From positions 1 through 52,824 of the forward strand of contig JAUMVG010000017.1 in the NCBI GenBank assembly GCA_030530315.1: a stretch of 52,824 nucleotides of DNA, in the 5' to 3' direction. The notes below the pieces were generated by a model. That model worked only from the letters and a program-made list of their open reading frames with translations, searched no databases and was not told the DNA's origin. Numbering within the stretch: position 1 is the stretch's first letter; each line of letters starts with the position of its first letter. The position numbers and the translations under genes were made by a program. The stretch is from Clostridia bacterium (GTDB lineage Bacteria > Bacillota > Clostridia > Christensenellales > Aristaeellaceae). Of the stretch, positions 1 through 7,053 are shown piece by piece.

Positions 1-300
1 GACTGGAAACTGTTCCGCAGCAGGCTTCCCGGCTGGCAGGAAGCCTATATGGCTCGGCTGAACAGGGAATACATCGAGCTTCTCTCCGGCCCCGGCACCG
101 CCTCAGAAAAGTTCTGGGAGTTGGAGAAGCGCATACGCCGGGACAAGAAGGCCGGCGGTGTCGCAATGCGAATGAGCCGGACCTATATGGATCTCAATAT
201 AATGTCTTTGATCGCCGACGGTGTGATCGGATTGGATGACCTTGAGGGATTCAGTGACGATCTCCGGGAGAAGATGGCGTTCATAATGAGGGAACAATGA
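1..300 (+). CDS. Small conserved hypothetical protein, 5' end outside window
   Basis: The frame is open from the first base, so the gene probably starts upstream of the window; the first internal ATG is at base 49. The visible 99 residues are charged and have no signal peptide or membrane segment. The opening stretch (Asp-Trp-Lys-Leu-Phe-Arg, then PGWQEAYM) reads naturally into the rest, which argues against a start at 49. It is coupled to the next gene by an overlapping ATGA. From memory, such pairs of roughly 100- and 70-residue proteins occur in Clostridia with no known role. I cannot assign a function. Confidence 0.6.
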   Translation, partial: DWKLFRSRLPGWQEAYMARLNREYIELLSGPGTASEKFWELEKRIRRDKKAGGVAMRMSRTYMDLNIMSLIADGVIGLDDLEGFSDDLREKMAFIMREQ

Positions 301-509
301 TGAAGTCCATTCTTATCAGGGATACGACCCGGGAGGAACGGGAGCGGATCGTTCACCAGGCGCTGTGGGGCGCTTGCGGCATCGACTGTGAATTCTGTTC
401 CGGCTGTGACAACCGGGGCGGAGGGAGAATAGAATCCCTGTATCAGCCCTACATCGATGGGGAGAAAGACCGAGTTTCAGGACACGGATCGAGCCGGGGA
501 AAAGTGTAG
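297..509 (+). CDS. Small cysteine-containing hypothetical protein, probably truncated
   Basis: The start overlaps the stop of the preceding gene (AATGATG), implying translational coupling. The 70-residue product has CGIDCEFCSGC near residues 28-38, a compact cluster of four cysteines that could bind metal or sit in a redox site. Up to about residue 56 (YQPYIDGEK) it looks like a recognisable small protein family of Clostridia. The remaining residues (DRVSGHGSSRGKV) look like out-of-family read-through. That tail lies exactly where the convergent ABC ATPase gene also runs out of family-like sequence, so the 3' end may have been lost in a rearrangement near 465-505. Function unknown. Confidence 0.5.
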   Translation: MMKSILIRDTTREERERIVHQALWGACGIDCEFCSGCDNRGGGRIESLYQPYIDGEKDRVSGHGSSRGKV

Positions 510-1162
510 ATGTGGTCCCCCATGAAAGTCGCAACCTCGTGGTCATGCGTAATGAACAGGCAGGAAAGTCCATGCTCTGTGCGCAGCTTGCGCAAGATTT
601 GTAGTATCTGAGCCTGTACGGATACGTCCAGCATTGAAGTCGGTTCATCCAGAACCAGGATTTCCGGCTCCAGCAGCAGCGCACGGCACAGCGAGAGCCG
701 CTGGATCTCGCCGCCGCTTACCTGATGGGGATAGCGGGTCAGCAGTTCGTCTGTGAGCTTGACTTCGTCCAGCAGCGCGGTCAGTCGGTCGCGGCGGTAC
801 TGAAGGCCAAAGATCGAAAGCGGCTCCAGCACGCTGTCCCCCAGCTTTTTGCGGGGATCGAAAAATGTCTCCGGGCGCTGACTGATCAGCTGCACACGCC
901 TGCGGAAGGGCAGCAGCGCCCTGCCGCGCAGCCGGGTGATATCCTCGCCGTGAAACAGTATCTGCCCTTCGTCCGGATCGATGAGACGCATTAAAATGCG
1001 GGCGAGTGTGCTCTTGCCGCAGCCGGACGGCCCCATAATCGCCAGCGTTTCTTCCTGATGCAGCTGGATGTCCCGTCCGGACAGTACGGCTTTGCTCCGA
1101 AACCCGAAGCCGCTCCGGTAGCGCTTGGAGAGACCGCGTCCTTCCAGAATCACGTCACTCAT
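449..1162 (-). CDS. Peptide/nickel-type ABC transporter ATPase (OppF/NikE-like)
   Basis: One of two cytoplasmic ATPases of an OppBCDF/NikABCDE-type importer. The 237-residue protein has Walker A (GPSGCGKST, about residue 44), the signature VSGGEIQRL, Walker B (ILVLDEPTSMLD) and the switch histidine (ITHDHE), so the catalytic core is complete. It is shorter than typical OppF/NikE (about 260-320 aa). The last residues, after GDHIYTF, do not look like family sequence and lie antisense to the broken end of the small gene at 297-509. The start ATG overlaps the end of the OppD-like gene by 8 bases. It is the last gene of the riboswitch-led operon. Confidence 0.85.
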   Translation of the reverse strand: MSDVILEGRGLSKRYRSGFGFRSKAVLSGRDIQLHQEETLAIMGPSGCGKSTLARILMRLIDPDEGQILFHGEDITRLRGRALLPFRRRVQLISQRPETFFDPRKKLGDSVLEPLSIFGLQYRRDRLTALLDEVKLTDELLTRYPHQVSGGEIQRLSLCRALLLEPEILVLDEPTSMLDVSVQAQILQILRKLRTEHGLSCLFITHDHEVATFMGDHIYTFPRLDPCPETRSFSPSM

Positions 1163-2078
1163 ACAGAAAACACCTCACCCTTCGCCCGTCCTTCGGCGCA
1201 TACGCGGGCGGACGGTTCCTGTGACATTTGGGCATGGCCCGGGCGCAGCGCGGCGCGAACGGACAGCCAAGCCCCCTCTCTCCCGCCCTTGGCGCGATGC
1301 CGTTCATCGCCTGAAAGCCGTTTTCCGGCAGCGCGTCCAGAAACGCGCGTGTGTAAGGATGCAGCGGAGACGCCAGCACATCCTCGCCCATTTCCAGGAT
1401 CTGTCCTGCGTACATCACGGCCAGCCCGTCGCACAGGCCGCGCGCCAGCGGCAAATCATGCGTGATGACCAGCATGCTGCTCACGCCGCGGGACTTCATC
1501 GCGCCCAGCGTCTGGCGCACCTGATCGCGCAGATCTCGATCCAGGCCTTTCGTCGGTTCATCCGCCAGCATCCAGGCAGGGGAGCAGGCGGATCCGATGG
1601 CGCACAGCACGCGCTGCTGCATGCCGCCGGACAACTCGTGGGGATATGCGCGCAGTATCGGCGCGGGATCATCAAAGCCAAAGTCGGCGAGCAGACGTCG
1701 AGCCCGGGCGTCGCTTTCCCTGCGGGACAGCTTCATCGGCAGCAGCGCTTCTCGCAGATGTGCGGCGACTGTGCGCGCCGGATTCAGAGATTCCGCCGGG
1801 TTCTGGGGAATCAATCCGATGCGCGTGCCCAGCATGGCACGGGACTTCGCGGGAGTCAGGGCTTCGCCGTCCAGCCGCATCTGGCCCTCCACCCGTGCGT
1901 AGGGCGGCAGGAGCCCCAGCAGCGCCAGGCCCAGAACGCTCTTGCCGCAACCGCTTTCGCCGATCAATCCTGTGACCCGTCCCCCGGCAAAGATGGCGCT
2001 CACACCGTCCACAGCCCAAATGTCCAGCTTCGGAAGGCGGAAGGTCACGCGCACATCGTCGATTTCGATGCCCTTCAC
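1155..2078 (-). CDS. Peptide/nickel-type ABC transporter ATPase (OppD/NikD-like)
   Basis: Second ATPase of the importer. The start chosen is GTG at 2078, because GGAGGTG lies about 5 bases upstream and GTGA overlaps the stop of the permease; the longer upstream frame is only open reading. The 307-residue product has Walker A (GESGCGKSV), the signature LSGGMQQRV, Walker B (WMLADEPTKGLD) and ITHDLP. A C-terminal region contains HPYTRAFLDALP and a cysteine-rich end (CPFAPRCARAMPKC). This tail is the oligopeptide/dipeptide ATPase C-terminal domain seen in OppD, DppD and NikD, and can carry an iron-sulfur cluster in relatives. Confidence 0.88.
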   Translation of the reverse strand: MKGIEIDDVRVTFRLPKLDIWAVDGVSAIFAGGRVTGLIGESGCGKSVLGLALLGLLPPYARVEGQMRLDGEALTPAKSRAMLGTRIGLIPQNPAESLNPARTVAAHLREALLPMKLSRRESDARARRLLADFGFDDPAPILRAYPHELSGGMQQRVLCAIGSACSPAWMLADEPTKGLDRDLRDQVRQTLGAMKSRGVSSMLVITHDLPLARGLCDGLAVMYAGQILEMGEDVLASPLHPYTRAFLDALPENGFQAMNGIAPRAGERGLGCPFAPRCARAMPKCHRNRPPAYAPKDGRRVRCFLYE

Positions 2079-2893
2079 AACCGGTTCACCTCCATGCTCT
2101 GCACATCCAGGCGATCGCGCAGCGCGTCGCCCAGCAGGTTGATGGCAAGCAGCAGCAAAAAGATGCACATTCCAGGCACGATGATCAGGTGCGGCGCGCT
2201 TCGGTAGTTCAGCCGCGCGTCGCTGATCATCACGCTCCAGTCCGGTGTGGGCGGGCGGATGCCCAGCCCCAAATAGCTCAGCGACGCGATGGACAACACG
2301 CAGCGCCCTACCCGCGTGGTGAACAGCACCACGATGTTGGGGATCATGTTGGGAATCACATGCCTTGCCAGCAGCCGCAGAGGCCCGGCGCCCAGCGCAC
2401 GCAGCCCTTCGACATAAGCCTCCTCCCGAATGCGCAGCGTCTCCGTGCGCACGATGCGGGAAAAACCCGCCCAGCTGGTCAGCACCAGCGCCAGGATCAG
2501 ATTGGGAATGCCCGGCCCCAGCACGCCCGCGATGGCAATCATCAGGCAGGTGCCTGGCAGGCCCTGGAAGATATTGGCCAGCGCCGTGGCCGCGAAGTCA
2601 GCCGCGCCGCCGAAGTAGCCGGAGATTACGCCCAGCAGCATGCCGAAGGCCATGGACAGCACCGTCGCGGCAAGCGCCACCAGAATGGACGCCCGGCCGC
2701 CGTACAGAACGCGGCTGAGCATATCCCGGCCCAGGGAATCCGTGCCCAGCCAGTGGGCCGGGCAGGGCCCGAGCAAGCGTTCGCTCATGGCGGTGGCATT
2801 GGGATCATAAGGTGCGATCCACGGCGCCAGCAGGCCGGTCAACAGTATTGCGGCCAGCAGCACCATCGAGATATGCAGCTTGTATTTTCTCAT
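2075..2893 (-). CDS. Peptide/nickel-type ABC transporter permease (DppC/NikC-like)
   Basis: Inner-membrane permease of 272 residues. The first membrane helix is near residues 8-28, followed by the family hallmark GTDSLGRDMLSRVLYGGR. An EAA-type coupling loop (EAYVEGLRALGAGPLRLL) sits near residue 160. The start ATG overlaps the stop of the upstream permease (ATGA), and its own stop overlaps the GTG of the ATPase. It would pair with the NikB/DppB-like protein to form the channel. Substrate cannot be told from sequence. Control by a cobalamin riboswitch points to a cobalt, corrinoid or metallophore cargo rather than peptides, by inference. Confidence 0.88.
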   Translation of the reverse strand: MRKYKLHISMVLLAAILLTGLLAPWIAPYDPNATAMSERLLGPCPAHWLGTDSLGRDMLSRVLYGGRASILVALAATVLSMAFGMLLGVISGYFGGAADFAATALANIFQGLPGTCLMIAIAGVLGPGIPNLILALVLTSWAGFSRIVRTETLRIREEAYVEGLRALGAGPLRLLARHVIPNMIPNIVVLFTTRVGRCVLSIASLSYLGLGIRPPTPDWSVMISDARLNYRSAPHLIIVPGMCIFLLLLAINLLGDALRDRLDVQSMEVNRL

Positions 2894-3831
2894 AGCCTCT
2901 TGCCTCCCAGTCGTACCCTGGGGTTGAGCAGCATGCTCACGATATCCACCAGCAGCGTGACCGCCACATATGCGCAGCCCGCCAGCAGCACATAGCCCTG
3001 CAGCGCGGGATAATCCCGATTGGTGATGGCGTCCAGCGCGTAGCTGCCGATGCCGGGCAGCGCGAATATGGATTCGATGACCACCGAACCGCCCAGCATT
3101 CCGCCCAGCGAATTGCCCAGCAGCGCCACGGCGGGCACGATGGCGTTGGGCAGCGCGTTGCGCACCACCAGCCGCCAGCGGCCGATGCCCCGGGCTTGGG
3201 CGGCGGTGAAATACTGCTTGCCGAATTCCGCCAGCAACGCCGAGCGCGTAAGTCTCGCCGCCATGGCCGCTGAAGCGGAGGACAACACCAGCCCGGGCAG
3301 GAGCAGGTATCTCAACCCGCCATTACCGCTGGTGGGCAGCCAGCGCAGCGTCTCCGCGAACAGCAGAATCAGCAGCAGCGCCAGCCAGAATGCCGGAAAG
3401 GACAGGCTGATATTGATGTACGTGCCAACAAGCCTGTCGGGCCAGCGATCCTGATACGCGGCGGCGACGCACCCAAGGCCTATGCCGGTGACGCAGGTTA
3501 TCAGCATGGAAAAGCCCGCCAGCTTCAGAGTCACCGGCAGACGGCGCGTCAGCTCTTCCGCCACGGGACGGCGGCTGTGGTAGGATGTGCCCAGATCCCC
3601 CGAAAAGGCTCGCCCCACCCAGCGCAAGTACTGCACCGGGTAGGGCGCGTCCAGGCCCATCTGCCTTTCCATGGCCTCGATCTGTTCCGGCGTGGGCTCA
3701 TACCCGCCCTGCGCCAGCGCCAGCTCCGCCGGATTGCCCGGGGAGATGACGCCCAGCACGAAAGCCGCCAGCGATATACCCAGCAGCACCGGAACCAATG
3801 AAAGCAATTTCTGAAACAGATAGCGGCTCAT
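2890..3831 (-). CDS. Peptide/nickel-type ABC transporter permease (DppB/NikB-like)
   Basis: 313-residue membrane protein. The start at 3831 (MSRYLFQKLL) is preferred over the in-frame ATG at 3909, because family members begin with this sequence and the extra upstream stretch is composed of intergenic hairpin DNA. The family features are an N-terminal helix, the periplasmic segment with GLDAPYPVQYLRW and GDLGTSY, and the EAA-type loop ARGIGRWRLVVRNALPNAIVP. It forms the channel with the NikC-like permease. The 65-base gap to the binding-protein gene contains a stable hairpin, which may set the usual excess of binding protein over permease. Confidence 0.88.
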   Translation of the reverse strand: MSRYLFQKLLSLVPVLLGISLAAFVLGVISPGNPAELALAQGGYEPTPEQIEAMERQMGLDAPYPVQYLRWVGRAFSGDLGTSYHSRRPVAEELTRRLPVTLKLAGFSMLITCVTGIGLGCVAAAYQDRWPDRLVGTYINISLSFPAFWLALLLILLFAETLRWLPTSGNGGLRYLLLPGLVLSSASAAMAARLTRSALLAEFGKQYFTAAQARGIGRWRLVVRNALPNAIVPAVALLGNSLGGMLGGSVVIESIFALPGIGSYALDAITNRDYPALQGYVLLAGCAYVAVTLLVDIVSMLLNPRVRLGGKRL

Positions 3832-3867
3832 GTGAAACCATCGCTTTTTAAGTATATTTGGGTGAAT

Positions 3868-3887
3868 GGGGGGAGAGAAGTCCCCCC
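3868..3887 (-). other. Intercistronic hairpin between binding-protein and permease genes
   Basis: A 7-bp G/C stem (GGGGGGA 3868-3874, TCCCCCC 3881-3887) with a 6-base loop lies just after the binding-protein stop. There is no T-run after it on the minus strand, so it is more likely a partial terminator or a 3' end-stabilising stem than a full stop. Confidence 0.5.
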
Positions 3888-3896
3888 CGGGACCTG

Positions 3897-5441
3897 TTAT
3901 TCCGCCCAAGCGACCAGCGGCAGCTCGATGCCGTACAGCTTGGCTTCGTAGCCGGTCAGCTTGGTGGAGTAGGCCATCAGCGTCATATCGTTGAACAGGG
4001 GCATCACCGGGAATTCCTCGGTGGAGATCTCCTGCAGGCGGTCATAGCATTCCCTGCGAACATCCATGTCCAGCGCGGCGGAGGCCTTCTCCATCAGCGC
4101 GTCCACCTCGTCGCTCTGGTAGCCCAGGCTGTAATTCTGGTTGTGGTCGCCGGAAGTCAGCATGAAGCGGCGGAAGATGGTGGCGGGTTCGGAGTTGGAC
4201 AAGCCCTGCTGCAGGCGGGCGATGCCGTAATTGGCGGCCTTCAGCTCCTCGCGCATGGCGGAGTAATCCATGGGCACAAGCTCGCAGTCGATGCCGATCT
4301 CAGACAGCCAGGAGGCTATCAGCGCGGACTCGTCGCTCAGTGCGGCCTCGCTGCCGTTGAAGCGGTACACCACGCTCACACGCTCGTCGCCCAGTACCTC
4401 GTGGGCCAGCGCCTTGGCCTTTTCCAGGTCCTCTTCCACGGGAATATCCTTGTAGAAGGGGGTGGAGTAGTTCAGGATATTGGTGGTGGGAGTGCCGAAG
4501 CCGTAGTACAGACCGTCGGTGATCTCGCTGCGGTGCAGGGCCAGGGAAACTGCCTGGCGCATGCGCACGTCATTGAAGGGGAACTGGGTGCCGTTCAGCG
4601 CCAGGAAGCGGATCATGGTGGACTTGGTGGTGGTCAGCGCGAAGCCTTCCTCATCCTTGAGCTCCACGGCCAGGGATGCGGGAATGGCGTTCAGGTCGAT
4701 CACGCCCAGGATCTCGCCGGCCTTCAGCGCGGAGAAACGGGTGTCGGCATCAGGGATCACGCGCACGCGGATGGTCTTTGCCCTGGCCTTTTCACCCCAG
4801 TAATCGTCGAAGCGCTCCAGCAGCACATACTCGTCCAGCACGTTCTCGGTGATGCGGAAGGGGCCGGTGCCGGCGCAGATGCCGTTGAAGTTGCCCTCGG
4901 CGTCGAAATTCTTCGGAGAATAGATGGCGCTGCCGAAGTTGACCATGTTGTACAGCTGGGTCGGCGCGGGCTGTGAGAAGGTCAGGCGAATGGTGTAATC
5001 GTCCACCTTCTCATACTTTTCCAGGTTCGGATAGTGGGAATTGATATCCAGCGGATAGAAAGAAGAGCTCTTCACGCCCAGCATCATGCGGTCGAAGTTG
5101 GCGATGACCGCGTCGGCGTTGAAGGCTTCGCCATCGTGGAACACCACGCCCTGGCGCAGGTTGAAGGTCCACTGGGTGCCGTCCTCGCTCATCTCCCAGC
5201 TCTCGGCCAGGCAGGGGATCGGCGCGGCGGTGTCGTCCTGAGTCACCAGCGGTTCCCAGACATACAGGATCTTGCTGCAATAATAGCCGTCCTGCTCGCC
5301 GGGCGCGAGATTGCGGTAGCCCGCCAACACGATTTCCGCATCGGGGTCGGATTGCTCCGCGAACGCGGACGCGCCAAACAGCGTCAGCGTCAGTGCCAGC
5401 AGCAAGGCCAGCAGGCGGAGGGAGAAATGGGTGTGTTTCAT
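3897..5441 (-). CDS. Extracellular solute-binding protein, family 5 (DppA/NikA-like)
   Basis: 514-residue secreted receptor of the importer encoded downstream. It has a long hydrophobic signal peptide (MKHTHFSLRLLALLLALTLT) ending in ASAFAE, an Ala-x-Ala site with no lipobox cysteine. Family-5 features are visible: LAESWEMSEDGTQWTFNLRQ, FHDGEAFNADAV and the C-terminal FPVMPLFNDMTLMAY. The RBS AGGAAGGA lies 6 bases before the ATG. Family 5 binds peptides, nickel, heme, opines and metallophores. Because the operon begins with a cobalamin riboswitch, a cobalt complex or corrinoid fragment is a reasonable guess, but no ligand residues can be named. Confidence 0.87.
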   Translation of the reverse strand: MKHTHFSLRLLALLLALTLTLFGASAFAEQSDPDAEIVLAGYRNLAPGEQDGYYCSKILYVWEPLVTQDDTAAPIPCLAESWEMSEDGTQWTFNLRQGVVFHDGEAFNADAVIANFDRMMLGVKSSSFYPLDINSHYPNLEKYEKVDDYTIRLTFSQPAPTQLYNMVNFGSAIYSPKNFDAEGNFNGICAGTGPFRITENVLDEYVLLERFDDYWGEKARAKTIRVRVIPDADTRFSALKAGEILGVIDLNAIPASLAVELKDEEGFALTTTKSTMIRFLALNGTQFPFNDVRMRQAVSLALHRSEITDGLYYGFGTPTTNILNYSTPFYKDIPVEEDLEKAKALAHEVLGDERVSVVYRFNGSEAALSDESALIASWLSEIGIDCELVPMDYSAMREELKAANYGIARLQQGLSNSEPATIFRRFMLTSGDHNQNYSLGYQSDEVDALMEKASAALDMDVRRECYDRLQEISTEEFPVMPLFNDMTLMAYSTKLTGYEAKLYGIELPLVAWAE

Positions 5442-5479
5442 GGATTATCCTTCCTTTTTTTATATTCCAAGCCTGATCC

Positions 5480-6316
5480 TCACTCAGGATTGGTGGCATG
5501 CACAGGTTCCCAAACCAGAAGCTGGGAGGTGAAATGGTATGCGTTTACCAGACTTCCATCCGGCTGACAAATATGATACGGCAGCAGCAGCGGCAGCAGC
5601 GCTTCGTCTGTTGCGGGTTTCAGCAGAAACGATCGCGCGCGACGAAGCAGCGCAGTCTGATCCGGATAGACATAATGCCGCGTATTGGGGATGTCGAGGC
5701 GCCTGGCGGCGATGCCAATGGAGGTGAGGATTTCCTGCATTTCCTCACAGCCCTGCCGAGTGTAGTGGACGGGCAGGCCGGCATCCACCATGTCCTTCAG
5801 CCACGGCAGCTCCGGCGGTTGGTTCATGCCAATGACGCACAGCTTCCGGGCCGCAGCGTCGAGTTTTTCGAAGAACAGCTCCGGCTCTGTCAGCCGGTAA
5901 AAGCAGTTGTAGGCGAAAACAAGGTCGTGAGGCGCGACGTCCGCTTCCTCCCAGGCGGCGCAGACGGTGTTCAGACGCCTTCCCATCTCCGTCGCCCGAC
6001 GCGACAGCAGAAGTAGATTGTCCGGAGAGATGTCCACCGCCGTGACGCTGTCGAAGCGCTCCAGCAGCGGAAAGGTGTAGTTACCCCAGCCAGGGCCGAT
6101 TTCCAGAACGGTATGGATTCCCTGGCCATCGCACAATGCTGACAGGGCCTGCCATACCTGACGGGCGTAATTGTCCCGTCCTGGCAGGCCGCTCTCTGCA
6201 CGCGTCTTCCAGAAATCGCGCTCGATTTCAGCGTCAGTGACGCGCGCCGCAAGCGTACCGTCAGGGCGCGCCAGTCCCTTGCGCCACAGATTCCCGGCAT
6301 CCGTATGTTTTTGCAT
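5480..6316 (-). CDS. Class I SAM-dependent methyltransferase, first gene of the B12-riboswitch operon
   Basis: 278 residues from the ATG at 6316 (MQKHTDAGNLWRKG). An ATG at 6373 in the same frame is rejected because it sits inside the stem of the hairpin at 6346-6379. The SAM-binding motif I (VLEIGPGWGNY) is at residues 70-80, followed by TAVDISPDN (motif II acidic residue) and DLVFAYNCFYR. It is 38 bases upstream of the binding-protein gene. The family is too broad to name the substrate. It is not evidently a nicotianamine-synthase/CntL-type enzyme. Its place between a cobalamin riboswitch and a metal/peptide-type importer suggests it modifies a corrinoid, a metallophore or something imported with it. 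Confidence 0.8.
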   Translation of the reverse strand: MQKHTDAGNLWRKGLARPDGTLAARVTDAEIERDFWKTRAESGLPGRDNYARQVWQALSALCDGQGIHTVLEIGPGWGNYTFPLLERFDSVTAVDISPDNLLLLSRRATEMGRRLNTVCAAWEEADVAPHDLVFAYNCFYRLTEPELFFEKLDAAARKLCVIGMNQPPELPWLKDMVDAGLPVHYTRQGCEEMQEILTSIGIAARRLDIPNTRHYVYPDQTALLRRARSFLLKPATDEALLPLLLPYHICQPDGSLVNAYHFTSQLLVWEPVHATNPE

Positions 6317-6345
6317 TGCATTCGCCGCTTTTTCCCATAATAACA

Positions 6346-6379
6346 GGGCTATTGCTGCACATAAAGACAGCAATAGCCC
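6346..6379 (-). terminator. Hairpin between cobalamin riboswitch and methyltransferase (expression platform)
   Basis: A perfect 12-bp inverted repeat (GGGCTATTGCTG at 6346-6357 and its complement at 6368-6379) with a 10-base loop lies between the aptamer and the gene. On the minus strand it is followed by TGTTATTAT, a weak T-rich tail. It may be the terminator that the riboswitch controls. Confidence 0.55.
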
Positions 6380-6443
6380 GCATTCGCCATGCTAAACGCG
6401 CCTGTTCGCTCCATGACCCGTGGAGGCAGATGAAAGGCGTTTT

Positions 6444-6602
6444 ACAGGCAAGTCTCCTGGCTTATGGATCAGCGCGTTGGCAGTCTTCCCGGCCCATGGC
6501 CAGTGACATATTTGCCTTCGCTCCCCAATTACAGTGGCGGCACCGCGCGGGACTTTACACCCGTCTTCCTTATTAAACCCCGTCCGCAGACAGAGTACCT
6601 GT
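6444..6602 (-). ncRNA. Cobalamin riboswitch
   Basis: On the minus strand the segment carries the conserved cobalamin aptamer elements in order. They are a GGTGTAAAGTCCC segment, GCCGCCACTGTAAT (6525-6538), GTCACTGGCC, GGGAAGAC and the B12-box AAGCCAGGAGAC (6452-6463). ACAGGTA at the 5' end pairs with TGCCTGT at the 3' end to close P1. The transcript would begin just upstream from the promoter at 6609-6638. This class binds adenosyl- or methylcobalamin and normally turns its operon off when B12 is plentiful. It should control the methyltransferase and the peptide/nickel-type importer. Confidence 0.93.
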
Positions 6603-6608
6603 GAAGTT

Positions 6609-6638
6609 ATTATAGACGATCAATGGCAAACATGTCAA
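6609..6638 (-). promoter_or_regulatory. Promoter for the minus-strand riboswitch operon
   Basis: On the minus strand TTGACA (6633-6638) and TATAAT (6609-6614) are separated by 18 bases, a consensus sigma-70/SigA promoter. Transcription should start about 6602, at the first bases of the cobalamin riboswitch. Confidence 0.85.
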
Positions 6639-6660
6639 GAAAAACAAATATCTGTCCAGC

Positions 6661-6708
6661 GCGGTTTATGAGTGTGTGACAAGAGCGGATTACGAGCGTG
6701 TGACAAGA
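6661..6708 (+). repeat. Two-copy 24-bp tandem repeat in the divergent control region
   Basis: Two adjacent 24-bp copies (6661-6684 and 6685-6708) agree at 21 of 24 positions; the shared core reads TTAYGAGYGTGTGACAAGA. The second copy ends 6 bases before the -35 of the plus-strand promoter. Helical-phase spacing (24 bp is slightly over two turns) makes a direct-repeat protein site possible. A simple duplication is the alternative. Confidence 0.7.
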
Positions 6709-6714
6709 TATAAC

Positions 6715-6744
6715 TTGACGAGCGACTGCTCAAAGGAATATAAT
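6715..6744 (+). promoter_or_regulatory. Promoter for the importer/nitrogenase-like operon
   Basis: TTGACG (6715-6720) and TATAAT (6739-6744) are 18 bases apart. The start point near 6751 lies about 20 bases before the 5' arm of the structured RNA at 6770-6872. Confidence 0.82.
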
Positions 6745-6769
6745 TGAATAGTAAATAAATATAAACTAA

Positions 6770-6872
6770 CTTTTCCTTCTCCACTTAAAGTGGAACATGG
6801 AACGGGGTAAGAACCCACGAGAAGGTCACTGTGCGGCGGGTAACCGCCAAGTCAGATACATGGAAGGAAAAG
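6770..6872 (+). ncRNA. Compact structured leader RNA, probable variant cobalamin-class riboswitch
   Basis: A long closing stem pairs CTTTTCCTT (6770-6778) with AAGGAAAAG (6864-6872), extended by TCCA/TGGA. Inside are GGAAC followed by a GGGT-AAGA-ACCC hairpin (6805-6816), GGTCACTGT (6824-6832), a GGCGG/CCGCC hairpin with a GNRA loop GTAA (6835-6848), and AAGTCAGATAC (6849-6859). The order and sequence resemble the cobalamin aptamer core (GGTG..ATCC, GCCACTGT, AGTCAGGAGACC) without its large side domain. A perfect terminator follows at 6943. Class assignment is by eye. The neighbouring divergent cobalamin riboswitch and downstream BtuFCD-type genes support it. Confidence 0.6.
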
Positions 6873-6942
6873 GCGCACTGTTCCAGTTCAGCAGCTGCGG
6901 TTTGGCGTTGCCTCAGAAGGGGGACGTCAGTTATTGCTTGCG

Positions 6943-6975
6943 CTCCTGACATCGGAACAGATGTCAGGAGTTTTA
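6943..6975 (+). terminator. Leader terminator upstream of the BtuF-like gene
   Basis: An 11-bp perfect stem (CTCCTGACATC 6943-6953, complement 6960-6970) with loop GGAACA is followed by TTTTAAT. GACGTCAG at 6923-6930 can pair with CTGACATC (6946-6953) with one mismatch, giving a candidate antiterminator. Placement 70 bases after the RNA element and 79 bases before the gene fits a transcription-attenuating riboswitch. Confidence 0.85.
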
Positions 6976-7053
6976 ATATCTGGGTCAAACGATATATGTT
7001 TTTCATATGCAAGGTACACCGTACCTGCAAATAAATGACAGGAGGATCCCATT

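Noticed and set aside
5480-6316. CntL/nicotianamine-synthase-like enzyme
   Set aside because: Considered because a CntK-like racemase and an Opp-type importer are in the window. The sequence has only generic class I methyltransferase motifs, and the racemase is 42 kb away in another operon.
6317-6373. Earlier start of the methyltransferase at 6373
   Set aside because: This stretch is part of the 12-bp hairpin of the riboswitch expression platform, and the protein family does not need these residues.
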